64,000 nt of DNA from Prochlorococcus sp. AG-402-P18 (GTDB taxonomy: Bacteria; Cyanobacteriota; Cyanobacteriia; PCC-6307; Cyanobiaceae), in the NCBI GenBank assembly GCA_003216275.1, contig QCJC01000004.1, positions 62,001-126,000 on the forward strand. The letters run 5' to 3'. The first letter of the stretch is position 1, and each line of letters opens with the position of its first letter. Positions 27,499 to 37,237 of the stretch are shown here, one piece after another. The position numbers were made by a program, and so were the translations under genes. The notes under the pieces are model-generated. The model was not told the origin of the DNA and did not search any database. It saw nothing but the letters and a program-made list of their open reading frames with translations.

Positions 27499-27828
27499 TC
27501 AAGAACCAAGCTTGAATGCCTCTAGAATAAGTGCATAGGTTGAGCCAATTCTAAAATTATTAATCAACAGTACAGATAAAGTTAACTTAGAATAGTTTGA
27601 AAATAAAATAGATCGAATACTAAATTCCATTAATATTAGTATAAGTACTGAAAGGACTATAGTATTAATAGATTTATCTAGTAGGAAGGATATAAAACTA
27701 TTAGTTAAATAAAATCCAAATAATAATGATAGAATTAAAAGACTTCTTTTCTTCCATGAATCTGAAAGTAATGGTTGTATATTACTAAAAATTGATTCAA
27801 ATAAAATACGAAGTTTAGTTTTTTGCAT
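27499..27828 (-). CDS. Ycf20-like (DUF565) membrane protein
   Basis: 109 residues from the preferred start MQKTKLRILFESIFSN at 27828; an upstream ATG would overlap the phosphatase gene. Two or three membrane helices (about 33-50, 58-75, and a short third) match the Ycf20/DUF565 family of cyanobacteria and chloroplasts. Plastid relatives have been linked to non-photochemical quenching; the role in cyanobacteria is not settled. It lies four bases after the HAD phosphatase stop, likely one operon. Confidence 0.7.
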   Translation of the reverse strand: MQKTKLRILFESIFSNIQPLLSDSWKKRSLLILSLLFGFYLTNSFISFLLDKSINTIVLSVLILILMEFSIRSILFSNYSKLTLSVLLINNFRIGSTYALILEAFKLGS

Positions 27829-27832
27829 TAAA

Positions 27833-28585
27833 TTAATTAATAATTTTAGTAAGGTATTCAAAATCTACATAATCATTTACTAATGATTTACCATAAATAA
27901 GATTAGTATTTTCTTGAATATTTCCTAGACTATCAACACATGCATTTGCATTTTTGTTTATTGTATTATCTGATGAATGCCAAGGTGGAAGTGTCAAAAG
28001 GCAGTTTAAATTTGCTGCTTTGGCTGATTTCACACCTATATTAGAATCTTCAATAGCTATACAATGTTCAGGCGATTTATTACTTATTTTAATAGCTAGT
28101 TGGTATGCATCTGGATAGGGTTTGTGTTTAATGACATCTTCATAAGCTACATTTCCTGAAAAAATATGAAAATGCTTATTTAATGTAGTTTTTAAAAATG
28201 GAAGTAACGACTCTCTCCCACTTGTTGTTACTATGTATTGCTCTACATCCTTTAAATAAAGCTCTTCTATCAATCTTACGACTCCTGTTCTAGGTTTTAT
28301 TCTGCCCGATTCAACTAGTTCTTTATAAATAACGCGCTTTGTTGATTGAATTTGTGCACAAGTTTCATCACTCACATCTTCGTTTATAAGATTTCTATAA
28401 TGAATAATTCTGTTATATCCTCCTGAAATCCTAAGAAGATCTAAATAATTACGCTTATTCCATACCCAATCTAGTCCATGATTTTTAAATGAAAGATTAA
28501 AAGCTATTCTGTGACCATAAAGTTCTGTGTCTGCTAATGTGCCATCAACATCCCAAAATACAGCTAACAGTTTTTTGCATGACAT
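27833..28585 (-). CDS. HAD-superfamily phosphatase, CbbY-like
   Basis: About 250 residues from MSCKKLLAVFWDVDGTLADT; two other ATGs lie 2 and 5 codons upstream. HAD motif I is DVDGT near residues 11-15, motif II is the TTSGRES segment, and motif III/IV is HKPYPDAYQLA and CIAIEDSNIGVKSA. The helical cap is of the beta-phosphoglucomutase/CbbY type. CbbY degrades xylulose-1,5-bisphosphate, an inhibitor of Rubisco, but the substrate here cannot be fixed from sequence. It is divergent from recJ, with starts only about 20 bases apart. Confidence 0.82.
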   Translation of the reverse strand: MSCKKLLAVFWDVDGTLADTELYGHRIAFNLSFKNHGLDWVWNKRNYLDLLRISGGYNRIIHYRNLINEDVSDETCAQIQSTKRVIYKELVESGRIKPRTGVVRLIEELYLKDVEQYIVTTSGRESLLPFLKTTLNKHFHIFSGNVAYEDVIKHKPYPDAYQLAIKISNKSPEHCIAIEDSNIGVKSAKAANLNCLLTLPPWHSSDNTINKNANACVDSLGNIQENTNLIYGKSLVNDYVDFEYLTKIIN

Positions 28586-28606
28586 TTCCATATAATACAA
28601 ATATAA

Positions 28607-30526
28607 GTGTCACCAGTAAACAATCAATATAGGATTAAGGTATTGAAAACAGATTACACTTGTATATCAAAATGGTTACTGCCAGAACCTGTTATTTCTG
28701 AAAATATAGCTAATTGCTCATTAAACTTAACCTTGCAAAAAGTATTAATGAGAAGAAGATTAAAGTTTGATATGAATTTGGATGCTTTTATTAATCCATC
28801 ACAGTTACCAGAAATAGAAGATCATTTTCCTGAAATTGTAAAAGCAACTGAGAGAATCAAACTAGCTTGTGAAAGGAAAGAAAAGATCGCTATTTGTGGT
28901 GACTATGACGCTGATGGTATTACAAGTACAGTACTATTATTAGAACTGTTAAATTGCTTAGGAGCCAATGCAGTTCCCTATATTCCTTCAAGAAGTGAGG
29001 ATGGTTATGGTTTAAATAATAAAATGATAGAAAGAATATATAACAATGGAATTAGAGTTGCAATTACAGTTGATAACGGAATAGCAGCCTCACAGGCTAT
29101 TAATAAAGCTAGAAATTTGGATATTGACTTAATAATAACTGATCATCATAAAATACCTGATAAGCATGAAAGCGTATATGCATTAATTCATCCGGAAAAA
29201 GCTCCAAATGAGTCACCATATAAATATTTAGCTGGTGTAGGTATTGCCTATATGCTAGCAAAATTTATATCTAGAAAAACAAACTTTAATCTTGATAATG
29301 TTTCTGCAAAGGAATTATTTTGTATAGGAACAGTTGCTGATATGGCACCTCTACTTGGCGCTAATAGGATTTGGCTTAAAGAATTCCTTCCTAAAATTAA
29401 CTATACAAACAATAAAGGATTAAAGAACTTGCTAGAATTACTTAGACTAAATTATGCAATATCAACCGACGATATAGGTTATAAAATAGCTCCATTAATA
29501 AATGCAGTTGGTAGGATAGGAGATCCTAATTTAGTTATAGACCTATTTACTAATCAATCTGATCAGTATGTTAATGAGCTTTCTAAGGAATGTATAGCAA
29601 TTAATAATCAAAGAAGGAAGATGACAGAAACCATAGTTAAAGAAGCGATAGATATTGCTAATAATGAATTACATCCAAAACTTAGGTTTCTAGTGGTGGT
29701 AAAAAGTGATTGGCACCTTGGCATAATTGGCATCGTAGCAGCCCGTTTACTTGATAAATACAATATTCCTACTGCTATTATTTCTGAAGGAGGTGATGGA
29801 CTATTTAGAGGATCAATCAGATCTAACGAAAATTTAAAAGTTAATAATGTATTAAAGGAATGCAATGAATTACTAGAATCATATGGCGGACACGCGGCTG
29901 CTGCAGGGTTTACTGTAAAAAATGAAAACTTACAATTATTAAAAAACAAATTAAATCAAATCGCTTTAAGAGAACTTCCATCTATAGATTTCTCCAAAGT
30001 TATAAAGCCAGATGCAAATTTAGTAATTGGACAAATTAATAAATCTTTTTTTGAAGATTTAGAGATAATTGGACCTTTTGGGATGAAGAATCCAGCCCCA
30101 ATATTTTGGTCTAGAAAATGTAGAATTTGTCAGATTTTCAAACTTAAAGGAGGACATTCAAAACTAAAAATTGAGGATGATACAGGATCTATATATGGTA
30201 TAAAATGGAACAATAAAAATATATTAAATGTTAATGATTTAGTTGATATAGCTTTTTATATCGAATTAAATAAATGGAATAATAAAGATCAGTTACAATT
30301 GAACATTATTGATATAAAAAAATACTCAGAAATTTCATATATTCATGTACATAATAAGACATATAAATGTCATATTGATAATGACAATATTATAATAACT
30401 AATCAAGAAGGTAATACTGTTAGTTCAGAAAATATTAGCACTCTTTATCCTTTAAATACTAAAAAAGGTCTATTTGCTAGGAAAATGCTTTCTATTGCTG
30501 AAATAGCTTTAGGTAAAGCAGCTTGA
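28607..30526 (+). CDS. recJ: Single-stranded-DNA exonuclease RecJ
   Basis: 639 residues. DHH-family motifs are present: CGDYDADGIT near 97-106 (motif I), DNGIAA near 152, ITDHHK near 177 (motif III), then the DHHA1 domain with GGHAAAAGFTV near 426 and a C-terminal OB fold. RecJ degrades 5' ends in recombination and mismatch repair. The start is GTG at 28607. It converges with psb30, with four bases between stops. Confidence 0.93.
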   Translation: MSPVNNQYRIKVLKTDYTCISKWLLPEPVISENIANCSLNLTLQKVLMRRRLKFDMNLDAFINPSQLPEIEDHFPEIVKATERIKLACERKEKIAICGDYDADGITSTVLLLELLNCLGANAVPYIPSRSEDGYGLNNKMIERIYNNGIRVAITVDNGIAASQAINKARNLDIDLIITDHHKIPDKHESVYALIHPEKAPNESPYKYLAGVGIAYMLAKFISRKTNFNLDNVSAKELFCIGTVADMAPLLGANRIWLKEFLPKINYTNNKGLKNLLELLRLNYAISTDDIGYKIAPLINAVGRIGDPNLVIDLFTNQSDQYVNELSKECIAINNQRRKMTETIVKEAIDIANNELHPKLRFLVVVKSDWHLGIIGIVAARLLDKYNIPTAIISEGGDGLFRGSIRSNENLKVNNVLKECNELLESYGGHAAAAGFTVKNENLQLLKNKLNQIALRELPSIDFSKVIKPDANLVIGQINKSFFEDLEIIGPFGMKNPAPIFWSRKCRICQIFKLKGGHSKLKIEDDTGSIYGIKWNNKNILNVNDLVDIAFYIELNKWNNKDQLQLNIIDIKKYSEISYIHVHNKTYKCHIDNDNIIITNQEGNTVSSENISTLYPLNTKKGLFARKMLSIAEIALGKAA

Positions 30527-30530
30527 TTTT

Positions 30531-30614
30531 TTAGACACCACGTCTATAGAAAATCAAAGCAATGATAGCTGGGCCAGCAAGAAAGACTGCTACAAGAGGC
30601 AAAAGGTTTCCCAT
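30531..30614 (-). CDS. psb30: Photosystem II protein Psb30 (Ycf12)
   Basis: 27 residues, MGNLLPLVAVFLAGPAIIAL then IFYRRGV. A single membrane helix ending in the AGPAII....RRG signature is typical of Psb30/Ycf12, a peripheral low-mass subunit of photosystem II near cytochrome b559. The family is normally 30-46 residues, so this is a short version. It converges with recJ. Confidence 0.85.
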   Translation of the reverse strand: MGNLLPLVAVFLAGPAIIALIFYRRGV

Positions 30615-30945
30615 GATTAAAATAGAACTTTGAATATTCTACTAAATAAGCAGTCTGTAAAATATTCGTTCTTTAATGTTTCACAATAATTAAAGATTGT
30701 CCAGTCCTAAGGGATAAGTTTGAGTTTTTGTAAATCTAATGAATTATCCTTAGATGAAAATGCATCTATTTTCCTTCAGGCCACATACTATAATTAAAAA
30801 TTTTTGAGGTTATTTGTACATTTCATATTTAACATTAGAGTATATTTGAATAACAATCCTCGCTCGCTCGTATGCTTTAATTTTTTTATAGGATAGAATT
30901 GTATAACAAATTAAATACAAAGGACATACCTATCCATAACAAATA
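30615..30945. other. Intergenic region between divergent genes
   Basis: 331 bases that should hold promoters for psb30 (minus) and the GDT1 pair (plus). It contains an inverted repeat CTAAGGGATAA (30707-30717) / TTATCCTTAG (30744-30753) with one bulged G and a 26-base loop. No open frame of note. Confidence 0.5.
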
Positions 30946-31305
30946 ATGGGTCAGTCAAAAACAAAGTCCAAAGAAAATAAAAATGATTCAAATGACTCCT
31001 CAACCTTTTTTAGTGTATTAATAACTTCTTTTAGTACTATTTTTCTAGCTGAGTTAGGAGACAAAACTCAAATAGCTACTTTAATGTTATCTGCTCAGTC
31101 GGGTAGGCCAATAGTGATTTTTATTGGAGCCGCCCTAGCGCTTATTTTCACTAGCTTTCTAGGAGTGATTATTGGACAATGGATTGCAAACAATTTACCT
31201 AGGCAAAGATTTACATTAGGATCAGGAATACTCATGATAAGTTTGGGCTTATACCTAGCTATTCAAGGGGTGTTCGACTTATTAGAATTTGAAGGACTGA
31301 TCTAA
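30946..31305 (+). CDS. GDT1/TMEM165-type cation exporter, half-size subunit A
   Basis: 119 residues with a charged N-terminal tail, then three membrane helices. The family motif E-x-G-D-K-T is at 36-41 (AELGDKTQIATL). GDT1/Mnx proteins export Mn2+ (and Ca2+) and protect photosystem II assembly; most have two such motifs in one chain. Here the second motif is in the next gene, whose ATG overlaps this stop (TAATG). The two halves probably form a heterodimer. Confidence 0.85.
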   Translation: MGQSKTKSKENKNDSNDSSTFFSVLITSFSTIFLAELGDKTQIATLMLSAQSGRPIVIFIGAALALIFTSFLGVIIGQWIANNLPRQRFTLGSGILMISLGLYLAIQGVFDLLEFEGLI

Positions 31306-31598
31306 TGATACTGACCCTTTTGATAACAACATTTTTTACTGTGTTTCTTGCAGAGATGGGAGATAAAACTCAATTGACAACAATAACCTTGAGTAGTTCA
31401 ACTAATAAACCATTAGCTGTTTTTATTGGATCTTCAACAGCCCTTATATTGGCAACTTTATTAGGAGCATTGGCTGGTGGGTCAATTTCTAATCTGATTC
31501 CCGCATTCATACTAAAATTGCTTGCTGGAATAGTATTCTTATATATAGGAAGTACACTTATTGCCAAAACCAGGAATGACAATATTAATGAAATCTAG
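31305..31598 (+). CDS. GDT1/TMEM165-type cation exporter, half-size subunit B
   Basis: 97 residues, three membrane helices, with EMGDKT at 17-22. It starts at the ATG that overlaps the stop of subunit A. It lacks the charged N-terminal tail of its partner. The two half-proteins are similar in the motif and helix layout, reflecting the internal repeat of the full-length family. Likely membrane and role: manganese homeostasis in the plasma or thylakoid membrane. Confidence 0.85.
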   Translation: MILTLLITTFFTVFLAEMGDKTQLTTITLSSSTNKPLAVFIGSSTALILATLLGALAGGSISNLIPAFILKLLAGIVFLYIGSTLIAKTRNDNINEI

Positions 31599-31689
31599 AC
31601 TTTCAACTACTAAATTTTTTACCTAAATGATCAAAAATATACATCAAAAAGTTTATTAATCTTTTTAATTCTCACTAAATAAAACTGCT

Positions 31690-33990
31690 ATGACAAACGT
31701 TTCTAACATACTAGACAATTTAAACTCAGAGACTGGTCTTGAAGTTAATAAACTTGAAAAATCATTAAAGATCACAAAAAAGAAAGATAGAGATAATTTA
31801 GGGATTGCCCTCACAGCGTTAGAGAAAATAGGCATTTTAAAGACTATTGATAATGATAAAATCGTAGTTAATAAGGAGACAGATTTACTAAAAGGAAGAG
31901 TAAGATGCAGTAGCAAAGGATATTGTTTTGTTGTTAGGGAAGATGAAGGGGATGATATTTACATCAGAGAAGCTGACTTAAATAATGCATGGCATGGAGA
32001 CTATGTAATAGTAAAAGTAACAAAAGAGGCTCTAAGAAGAAGGGCTCCTGAGGGTTCAATCCAATGTGTTCTTAAAAGATACAATGATATTTTACTTACA
32101 AAGATTGATATAGATAAATCTGATGGCTTGCTAAAAGCGTATCCATTAGACGACAGAATTAACGCAATAATTGAAATCAAATCACCACATAAAGAATTCA
32201 TTGAATCTTCTAAAGAAGAAGCAATATATGAAATAAAAATTGAGAAGTATCCAATTGCTCAATATAATGCAATTGGGTCAATCATTAGAGAATTATCACT
32301 TAATGCCGGATCTGAAGGAGATGTTGAGATATTACTTTCCAAAAATAAAATATCAAAGACTCTTAATTTCCCAAAGGTATCTCCAAAAAAAATTACATCC
32401 AAAAATAGAGAAAATTTTACTTTACAGCCATCACTATTATTTACAAGTTGGGATAATAATAAAGCTCCTTGTCTCCCTGCACTTTTTGCTCAGCCACACG
32501 ATGGAGGTACAAGAGTTTGGCTTCATTCACCAACTATTTCAGAAAGATTAAATATTGGTGGAAAATTAGATGAAATTTTAAAGGAACAAGGTGAGGTAAT
32601 TTGTCTAGGTAATAATTGGCTAGACTATCTACCACAAACACTTAAATCTGCATCCGAGTTTAATGTCAATCAAGAATCAGATGCGTTAACCTTGGTTATA
32701 GATATCAATAGCACTGGAATTGTTACAGATTGGAGGTTCACATTAAGTCGTATTAAGCCCCATCAATTAGTAACAACTAAGCATATCCAAAAATTAATTA
32801 ATAGGAAACCTACATCCAAATCTATACCAATTGCCTTAAAGCCAATTAAGGATCATTTGGAGGCTATATATACAATTATTCATACTTCTAAATTGATAAA
32901 TAGTATTGATAATGGATCTATTGAATTAGATATTAATATACCAAATTTATCTCAAATAAGTGAATTACAAAAAAACTACCCCAGTAGAGATTTTAATGGA
33001 TGGATTAAATCCTATGATATTTCTGATCCACAATCAATACTTGATGTATTCATTAGATTGTCAAATAATATTCTCGCTAAGCATCTAACTGAATATGAAT
33101 TACCATATATTTATAAACAACATGATGATATAGATCAGTCATCAATAAATGAACTTTCAAAATCAGCTCTTGCATTAGACAAGAAAATAACGCTTAATAG
33201 TGATGGATCAATAACTACAGTTGATTTATTAAAATCTTTTGAATCTAGTTCTGAAAAGATGATTCTCCACAAACTAGTTAAGCATGTGATTCCTGGAATA
33301 AATTTGAAACTTTATTCTACTAATAATAATTATGTAGAAGAGGTTAGAGATAATTCTATTAGCATTGAAAGGATTGAAGCCCCATGGTGCTGTCCTTCAA
33401 CTAATTATTGGAATATTTCTAATCAATATATAATAAGCCTACTTTTAACAGAAGGTAAGAATAAATTAACTAGTAGAAGTAAAGAAATTATTGATTTAGG
33501 AAGGAAAGATAGTTGGAATCAAATTGATTGGCTTTTATTCTCACCTAAAGTAGAAGATTTAATTAAAAAACATTTTAATCTAAAATTAATTCAAAAACTC
33601 AATGAAATCCGTAAAAAGTCGAAGCAGTTTAGAAATAATATTATATCAATGGCTCAAGGAAGAGAAGCTCAAAAGATAATAGGTAAAGAAGTAAATGCAA
33701 TTATTACAGGAGTACAAAGTTATGGATTTTTTGCTGAAATTATTGATTTAACAGCCGAAGGTCTTGTTCATGTTAGTACCCTTGGTGATGATTGGTATGA
33801 ATATAGATCCAGGCAAAATTTACTAGTTGGTCGTAAAAACAAAAAAACATATCAACTAGCCCAAAAAATTAATGTTCGTGTATTAAAGGTTGATATATTA
33901 AAAAATCAAATAGATTTAGAATTAGTTAATAAAGATGAAGTAGAAACCAATGATAGTTTTGATAATCCAACAATGGATACTGACTGTTAA
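31690..33990 (+). CDS. zam: Zam-like RNB-family protein with degenerate active site
   Basis: 766 residues with RNase R layout: helical N-terminus, cold-shock domain near 68-115 (GRVRCSSKGYCFVVREDEGD), second cold-shock region, RNB-like region about 235-600, and a C-terminal S1 domain near 672-745. The catalytic aspartates (canonical ARDxDDA block) are missing: the equivalent region reads SWDNNKAPCLPALFA. The TSPIRRY block is also unrecognisable (APWCCPSTNYW). Cyanobacterial Zam, first found as conferring acetazolamide resistance, is such a member. It probably binds RNA rather than cutting it. ubiX begins directly after its stop. Confidence 0.82.
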   Translation: MTNVSNILDNLNSETGLEVNKLEKSLKITKKKDRDNLGIALTALEKIGILKTIDNDKIVVNKETDLLKGRVRCSSKGYCFVVREDEGDDIYIREADLNNAWHGDYVIVKVTKEALRRRAPEGSIQCVLKRYNDILLTKIDIDKSDGLLKAYPLDDRINAIIEIKSPHKEFIESSKEEAIYEIKIEKYPIAQYNAIGSIIRELSLNAGSEGDVEILLSKNKISKTLNFPKVSPKKITSKNRENFTLQPSLLFTSWDNNKAPCLPALFAQPHDGGTRVWLHSPTISERLNIGGKLDEILKEQGEVICLGNNWLDYLPQTLKSASEFNVNQESDALTLVIDINSTGIVTDWRFTLSRIKPHQLVTTKHIQKLINRKPTSKSIPIALKPIKDHLEAIYTIIHTSKLINSIDNGSIELDINIPNLSQISELQKNYPSRDFNGWIKSYDISDPQSILDVFIRLSNNILAKHLTEYELPYIYKQHDDIDQSSINELSKSALALDKKITLNSDGSITTVDLLKSFESSSEKMILHKLVKHVIPGINLKLYSTNNNYVEEVRDNSISIERIEAPWCCPSTNYWNISNQYIISLLLTEGKNKLTSRSKEIIDLGRKDSWNQIDWLLFSPKVEDLIKKHFNLKLIQKLNEIRKKSKQFRNNIISMAQGREAQKIIGKEVNAIITGVQSYGFFAEIIDLTAEGLVHVSTLGDDWYEYRSRQNLLVGRKNKKTYQLAQKINVRVLKVDILKNQIDLELVNKDEVETNDSFDNPTMDTDC

Positions 33991-34599
33991 ATGGATAATA
34001 TAGTACTTGCTATTACAGGGGCTTCAGCAATTCAATTAGGTGAAAGAGCTCTTCAATTATTATTGCAAAATAATTACAAAGTGGATCTTATACTTAGTAA
34101 AGGAGCATACCAAGTCGCTAAAAGCGAACGAAAAATAAACATACCCGTTGAACCTAATGCTCAAGAACTTTTCTGGAGAAAGACACTTTCTGTAGATTCG
34201 GGTAAATTAAATTGCTATCGATGGAACGATAATGCAGCTCCTATTGCAAGTGGAAGCCACAAAACAAAGGGAATGGTAATTCTTCCCTGTTCAATGGGAA
34301 CATTAGGAAGAATTGCATCTGGCTTTTCATTAGATCTAATAGAACGATGTGCAGATGTTCACCTGAAAGAGAAAAGACCTCTAATTATATCTCCAAGAGA
34401 AAGTCCCTTCAATTTAATACATTTAGAAAATCTTAAAAGTATTGCATTAGCAGGAGGTCAAATTGTTCCTCCCATACCAGCTTGGTATTCAAATCCTGAG
34501 ACAATAGATGATCTTATAGATTTTATTGTAGTTAGACTATTTGATTCATTTGGAGAAAATCTAGACAAAATTGAGAGATGGAAAGGTCCGAAGAAATGA
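33991..34599 (+). CDS. ubiX: Flavin prenyltransferase UbiX
   Basis: 202 residues. It begins LAITGASAIQLGERALQLLL, the family's flavin-binding start, and has the IPCSMGT-like block (VILPCSMGTLGRIASGFS near 91-108) and the RPLIISPRESPFNLIHLENL segment. UbiX prenylates FMN to make the cofactor of UbiD-type decarboxylases in quinone synthesis. It starts immediately after the Zam stop and its TGA overlaps the next ATG, so three genes are probably translated together. Confidence 0.93.
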   Translation: MDNIVLAITGASAIQLGERALQLLLQNNYKVDLILSKGAYQVAKSERKINIPVEPNAQELFWRKTLSVDSGKLNCYRWNDNAAPIASGSHKTKGMVILPCSMGTLGRIASGFSLDLIERCADVHLKEKRPLIISPRESPFNLIHLENLKSIALAGGQIVPPIPAWYSNPETIDDLIDFIVVRLFDSFGENLDKIERWKGPKK

Positions 34600-35150
34600 A
34601 ATCTAGTTTACTAGTCAAAACCTTGCCTTTTTTAACAACATTTATTTTATTAGTTTTAATAACTCTTTCAAATAGAAATCAAAATACAAAATTAAAAGTT
34701 TTGATTTGGAATACACCTAAATTATCATTGGGTACTTATATTGCTATATCCACTAGTTCAGGATTTATTATCTCTTATTTGATCATGAATAACTTAGCAG
34801 CCTTAGATAGACCAAAACTAACCTATGTTGCAAGACACGCTGTTGGAAATAATACAAACAAAAATATAAAGGATGCTGAACCTACGGTAAATCCAATTTT
34901 CGAAAATACACTTATAGAAAGAGATGTTCGAGATCCATCACCAACTATCAATGCAAACTTCAGAGTGATTGGCAAAATTAATAATGTAAATAATAATTCA
35001 ACAAATTTCGAGTCTAATGAGGCTTATGAATCTGAATTCTCCAGTAATAATAAAACTGAATATTATGAAGAACAAGAAATGAACCAAATGAATAAAATAA
35101 GTAATAAAGATATTGATGACTGGTATGATCAGTCATACTCAAACTGGTAA
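34596..35150 (+). CDS. Two-span membrane protein with long hydrophilic tail, hypothetical
   Basis: 184 residues from the ATG at 34596, which overlaps the ubiX stop as ATGA; an in-frame ATG six codons earlier lies inside ubiX. Two membrane helices (about 8-24 and 44-62) resemble the LapA-type layout. The remaining 120 residues are hydrophilic and Asn/Glu-rich, ending DDWYDQSYSNW. Function not recognised. Coupling to ubiX suggests shared expression, not necessarily a shared job. Confidence 0.65.
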   Translation: MKSSLLVKTLPFLTTFILLVLITLSNRNQNTKLKVLIWNTPKLSLGTYIAISTSSGFIISYLIMNNLAALDRPKLTYVARHAVGNNTNKNIKDAEPTVNPIFENTLIERDVRDPSPTINANFRVIGKINNVNNNSTNFESNEAYESEFSSNNKTEYYEEQEMNQMNKISNKDIDDWYDQSYSNW

Positions 35151-35215
35151 ATTAGTTTAGCTAGGTTTTTAATTATGCAAAATTAAAAGCATCTTTCTCT
35201 TACTTATAAATCAAA

Positions 35216-35671
35216 ATGGACAATCAAGCGTCACCAAAAGGATCTATTGACAAGAAGGAATTAAATAATACTGATGATCCTTCAATAGCCAAGAAACCAC
35301 CTAAGCCACCTAAAGTTGAGGAGAAACCTTTTAATGAGTTTATTAATAATCATTTTATCCCTGGGCTTAAAAAGGCAATACAAGATAAAGGTATCCAAGT
35401 TACAGAAATCAAACTACTTGATGGAGATAGGCCTGTTGTAGGTGGTAATTGTTGGATGGTTTTTTGTGAATTAACCGAACAAAGAAGATTTTGGCTTTGT
35501 TTTGATACTGATAAAATTACATCAGAAAAAACAATTCTTTTAGCTGAATCCAACACAAAACCCAGCATTTTAGAGTCTTTTTTGATAGATGAGAAAAAGA
35601 CAACATTAGCATTATTAATATCAAGAGTTCTACAACGTTTAAATGGGCAAAAATGGATCGGTGCTAATTAA
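35216..35671 (+). CDS. DUF2996-family cyanobacterial protein
   Basis: 151 residues. A Lys/Pro-rich N-terminus (IAKKPPKPPKVEEKPF) leads to the conserved domain (about 42-150) with LLDGDRPVVGGNCWMVFCEL and FWLCFDTDKITSEKTI. This matches the DUF2996 family found in cyanobacteria and plants. Soluble and of unknown function. It sits alone between ubiX-linked genes and tldD. Confidence 0.72.
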   Translation: MDNQASPKGSIDKKELNNTDDPSIAKKPPKPPKVEEKPFNEFINNHFIPGLKKAIQDKGIQVTEIKLLDGDRPVVGGNCWMVFCELTEQRRFWLCFDTDKITSEKTILLAESNTKPSILESFLIDEKKTTLALLISRVLQRLNGQKWIGAN

Positions 35672-35788
35672 TAAATTATTTAATTATTTTTAAACTCAAT
35701 AATATATTTAAACCATTACAATAATAAGTATATTATTATTTCCAAACGCAGTTAAGCCAATCAAATGCCATAATATTAAAAAAAAAAA

Positions 35789-37234
35789 TTGACTACCTCC
35801 TTATTGACCAATCAAAAAGATAAGCATTTATTTCATATTTTTGATGAAACCATCAAGTCTCAAATTGAAGAATTGTTGGCACTAGGTAAATCATCTGGTG
35901 CTGATTTAGTAGAAATTTTCCTCGAAAAGACAGATAACATCTCACTTCTCTCAGAACAAAGCTGCATATCAAATGTCAGTCCTTCATTCGGAATTGGCGC
36001 TGGTATTAGAGTTTTTCTTGGCAAGAAAGATGGTTTTGTAAGTACTAATGATCTTTCAAAAGGTGGTCTTTTATTCGCATTAACTCAGGCTTTGCGAATG
36101 TTAGGACTTGAAATTGATAGCCTTAACAAGGATTATTTTGAAGGTCTAAGCAACCTTAAGGACTTTGGTCTTAATAAAGATAGTTGGTTAAATGAATGTC
36201 CTGATCTGAATGAATCTAAATCAAAATTGATTAATGCTACAGATGCACTTTCAAGAGAAAATAAGAATCTTCAAGTAAGAAGAGCAAGCTATTCAAGGAA
36301 TTGGCAGGAAGTCTTAGTTGCTGCAACTGATGGAGTTTTTGCTAGAGACATACGTCTGCATCAAACTGTAGGAATAAATGTAATTGCTGAACAGGACAAA
36401 AACAGATCAACCTCAGCCAGAAGATATGGTAGTTCTGGAAACCCAAATGATTTAAGAGACTGGGATATAGAGAAAAGTTCATTTGAATTAAACCAAAGCG
36501 CACAAAATATGCTTTATGCAAAACACGTTGAAGCAGGGCAAATGCCGGTGGTTCTTGCTAACAAATTCGGCGGTGTAATTTTCCATGAAGCATGTGGTCA
36601 TCTATTAGAAACCACCCAATTAGAAAGAGGAACATCTCCCTTTCATGACAAGGTCAATCAAAAAATAGCCCATTCATCTGTCTCTGCAGTTGATGAAGGT
36701 ATTTCTAATTATGCATTTGGATCATTGTCAATGGATGATGAAGGGATGGAACCTCAAAATACGTTGCTGATCAAAGAAGGTATCTTAAAAAAATTCTTAT
36801 CAGATAGAGCCGGGTCATTAAGAACTGGCCATGCAAGAACGGGAAGTGGCAGAAGACAAAATTTCTCATTTGCTGCAGCAAGCCGTATGAGAAATACATA
36901 TATTAAGCAAGGTCAATACACACCTGAGCAACTAATAGAAAGTATCGACAATGGTCTTTATTGTAAATCCATGGGAGGTGGAAGTGTTGGACCTACAGGA
37001 CAATTCAATTTTTCAGTAGAAGAAGGTTATTTAATAAAGAATGGCAAACTTGATAAACCTGTAAAAGGAGCCACATTAATTGGTGAAGCAAAAGAAATAC
37101 TACCAAGAATATCAATGTGCGCTGATGACTTAGATCTCGCAGCAGGATTCTGTGGATCGGTAAGTGGTAGTGTCAATGTTACTGTTGGTCAACCGCATAT
37201 AAAAGTTGACTCAATTACAGTTGGGGGAAGATAG
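35789..37234 (+). CDS. tldD: TldD family metalloprotease
   Basis: 481 residues with the zinc motif HEACGH near 267-272 (GVIFHEACGHLLE), which marks TldD as the catalytic partner of the TldD/TldE complex. These proteins degrade or process small peptides inside a closed heterodimer. No ATG is available near the start of similarity; TTG at 35789 is used. The next gene, the non-catalytic partner, begins three bases after the stop. Confidence 0.93.
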   Translation: MTTSLLTNQKDKHLFHIFDETIKSQIEELLALGKSSGADLVEIFLEKTDNISLLSEQSCISNVSPSFGIGAGIRVFLGKKDGFVSTNDLSKGGLLFALTQALRMLGLEIDSLNKDYFEGLSNLKDFGLNKDSWLNECPDLNESKSKLINATDALSRENKNLQVRRASYSRNWQEVLVAATDGVFARDIRLHQTVGINVIAEQDKNRSTSARRYGSSGNPNDLRDWDIEKSSFELNQSAQNMLYAKHVEAGQMPVVLANKFGGVIFHEACGHLLETTQLERGTSPFHDKVNQKIAHSSVSAVDEGISNYAFGSLSMDDEGMEPQNTLLIKEGILKKFLSDRAGSLRTGHARTGSGRRQNFSFAAASRMRNTYIKQGQYTPEQLIESIDNGLYCKSMGGGSVGPTGQFNFSVEEGYLIKNGKLDKPVKGATLIGEAKEILPRISMCADDLDLAAGFCGSVSGSVNVTVGQPHIKVDSITVGGR

Positions 37235-37237
37235 ATA

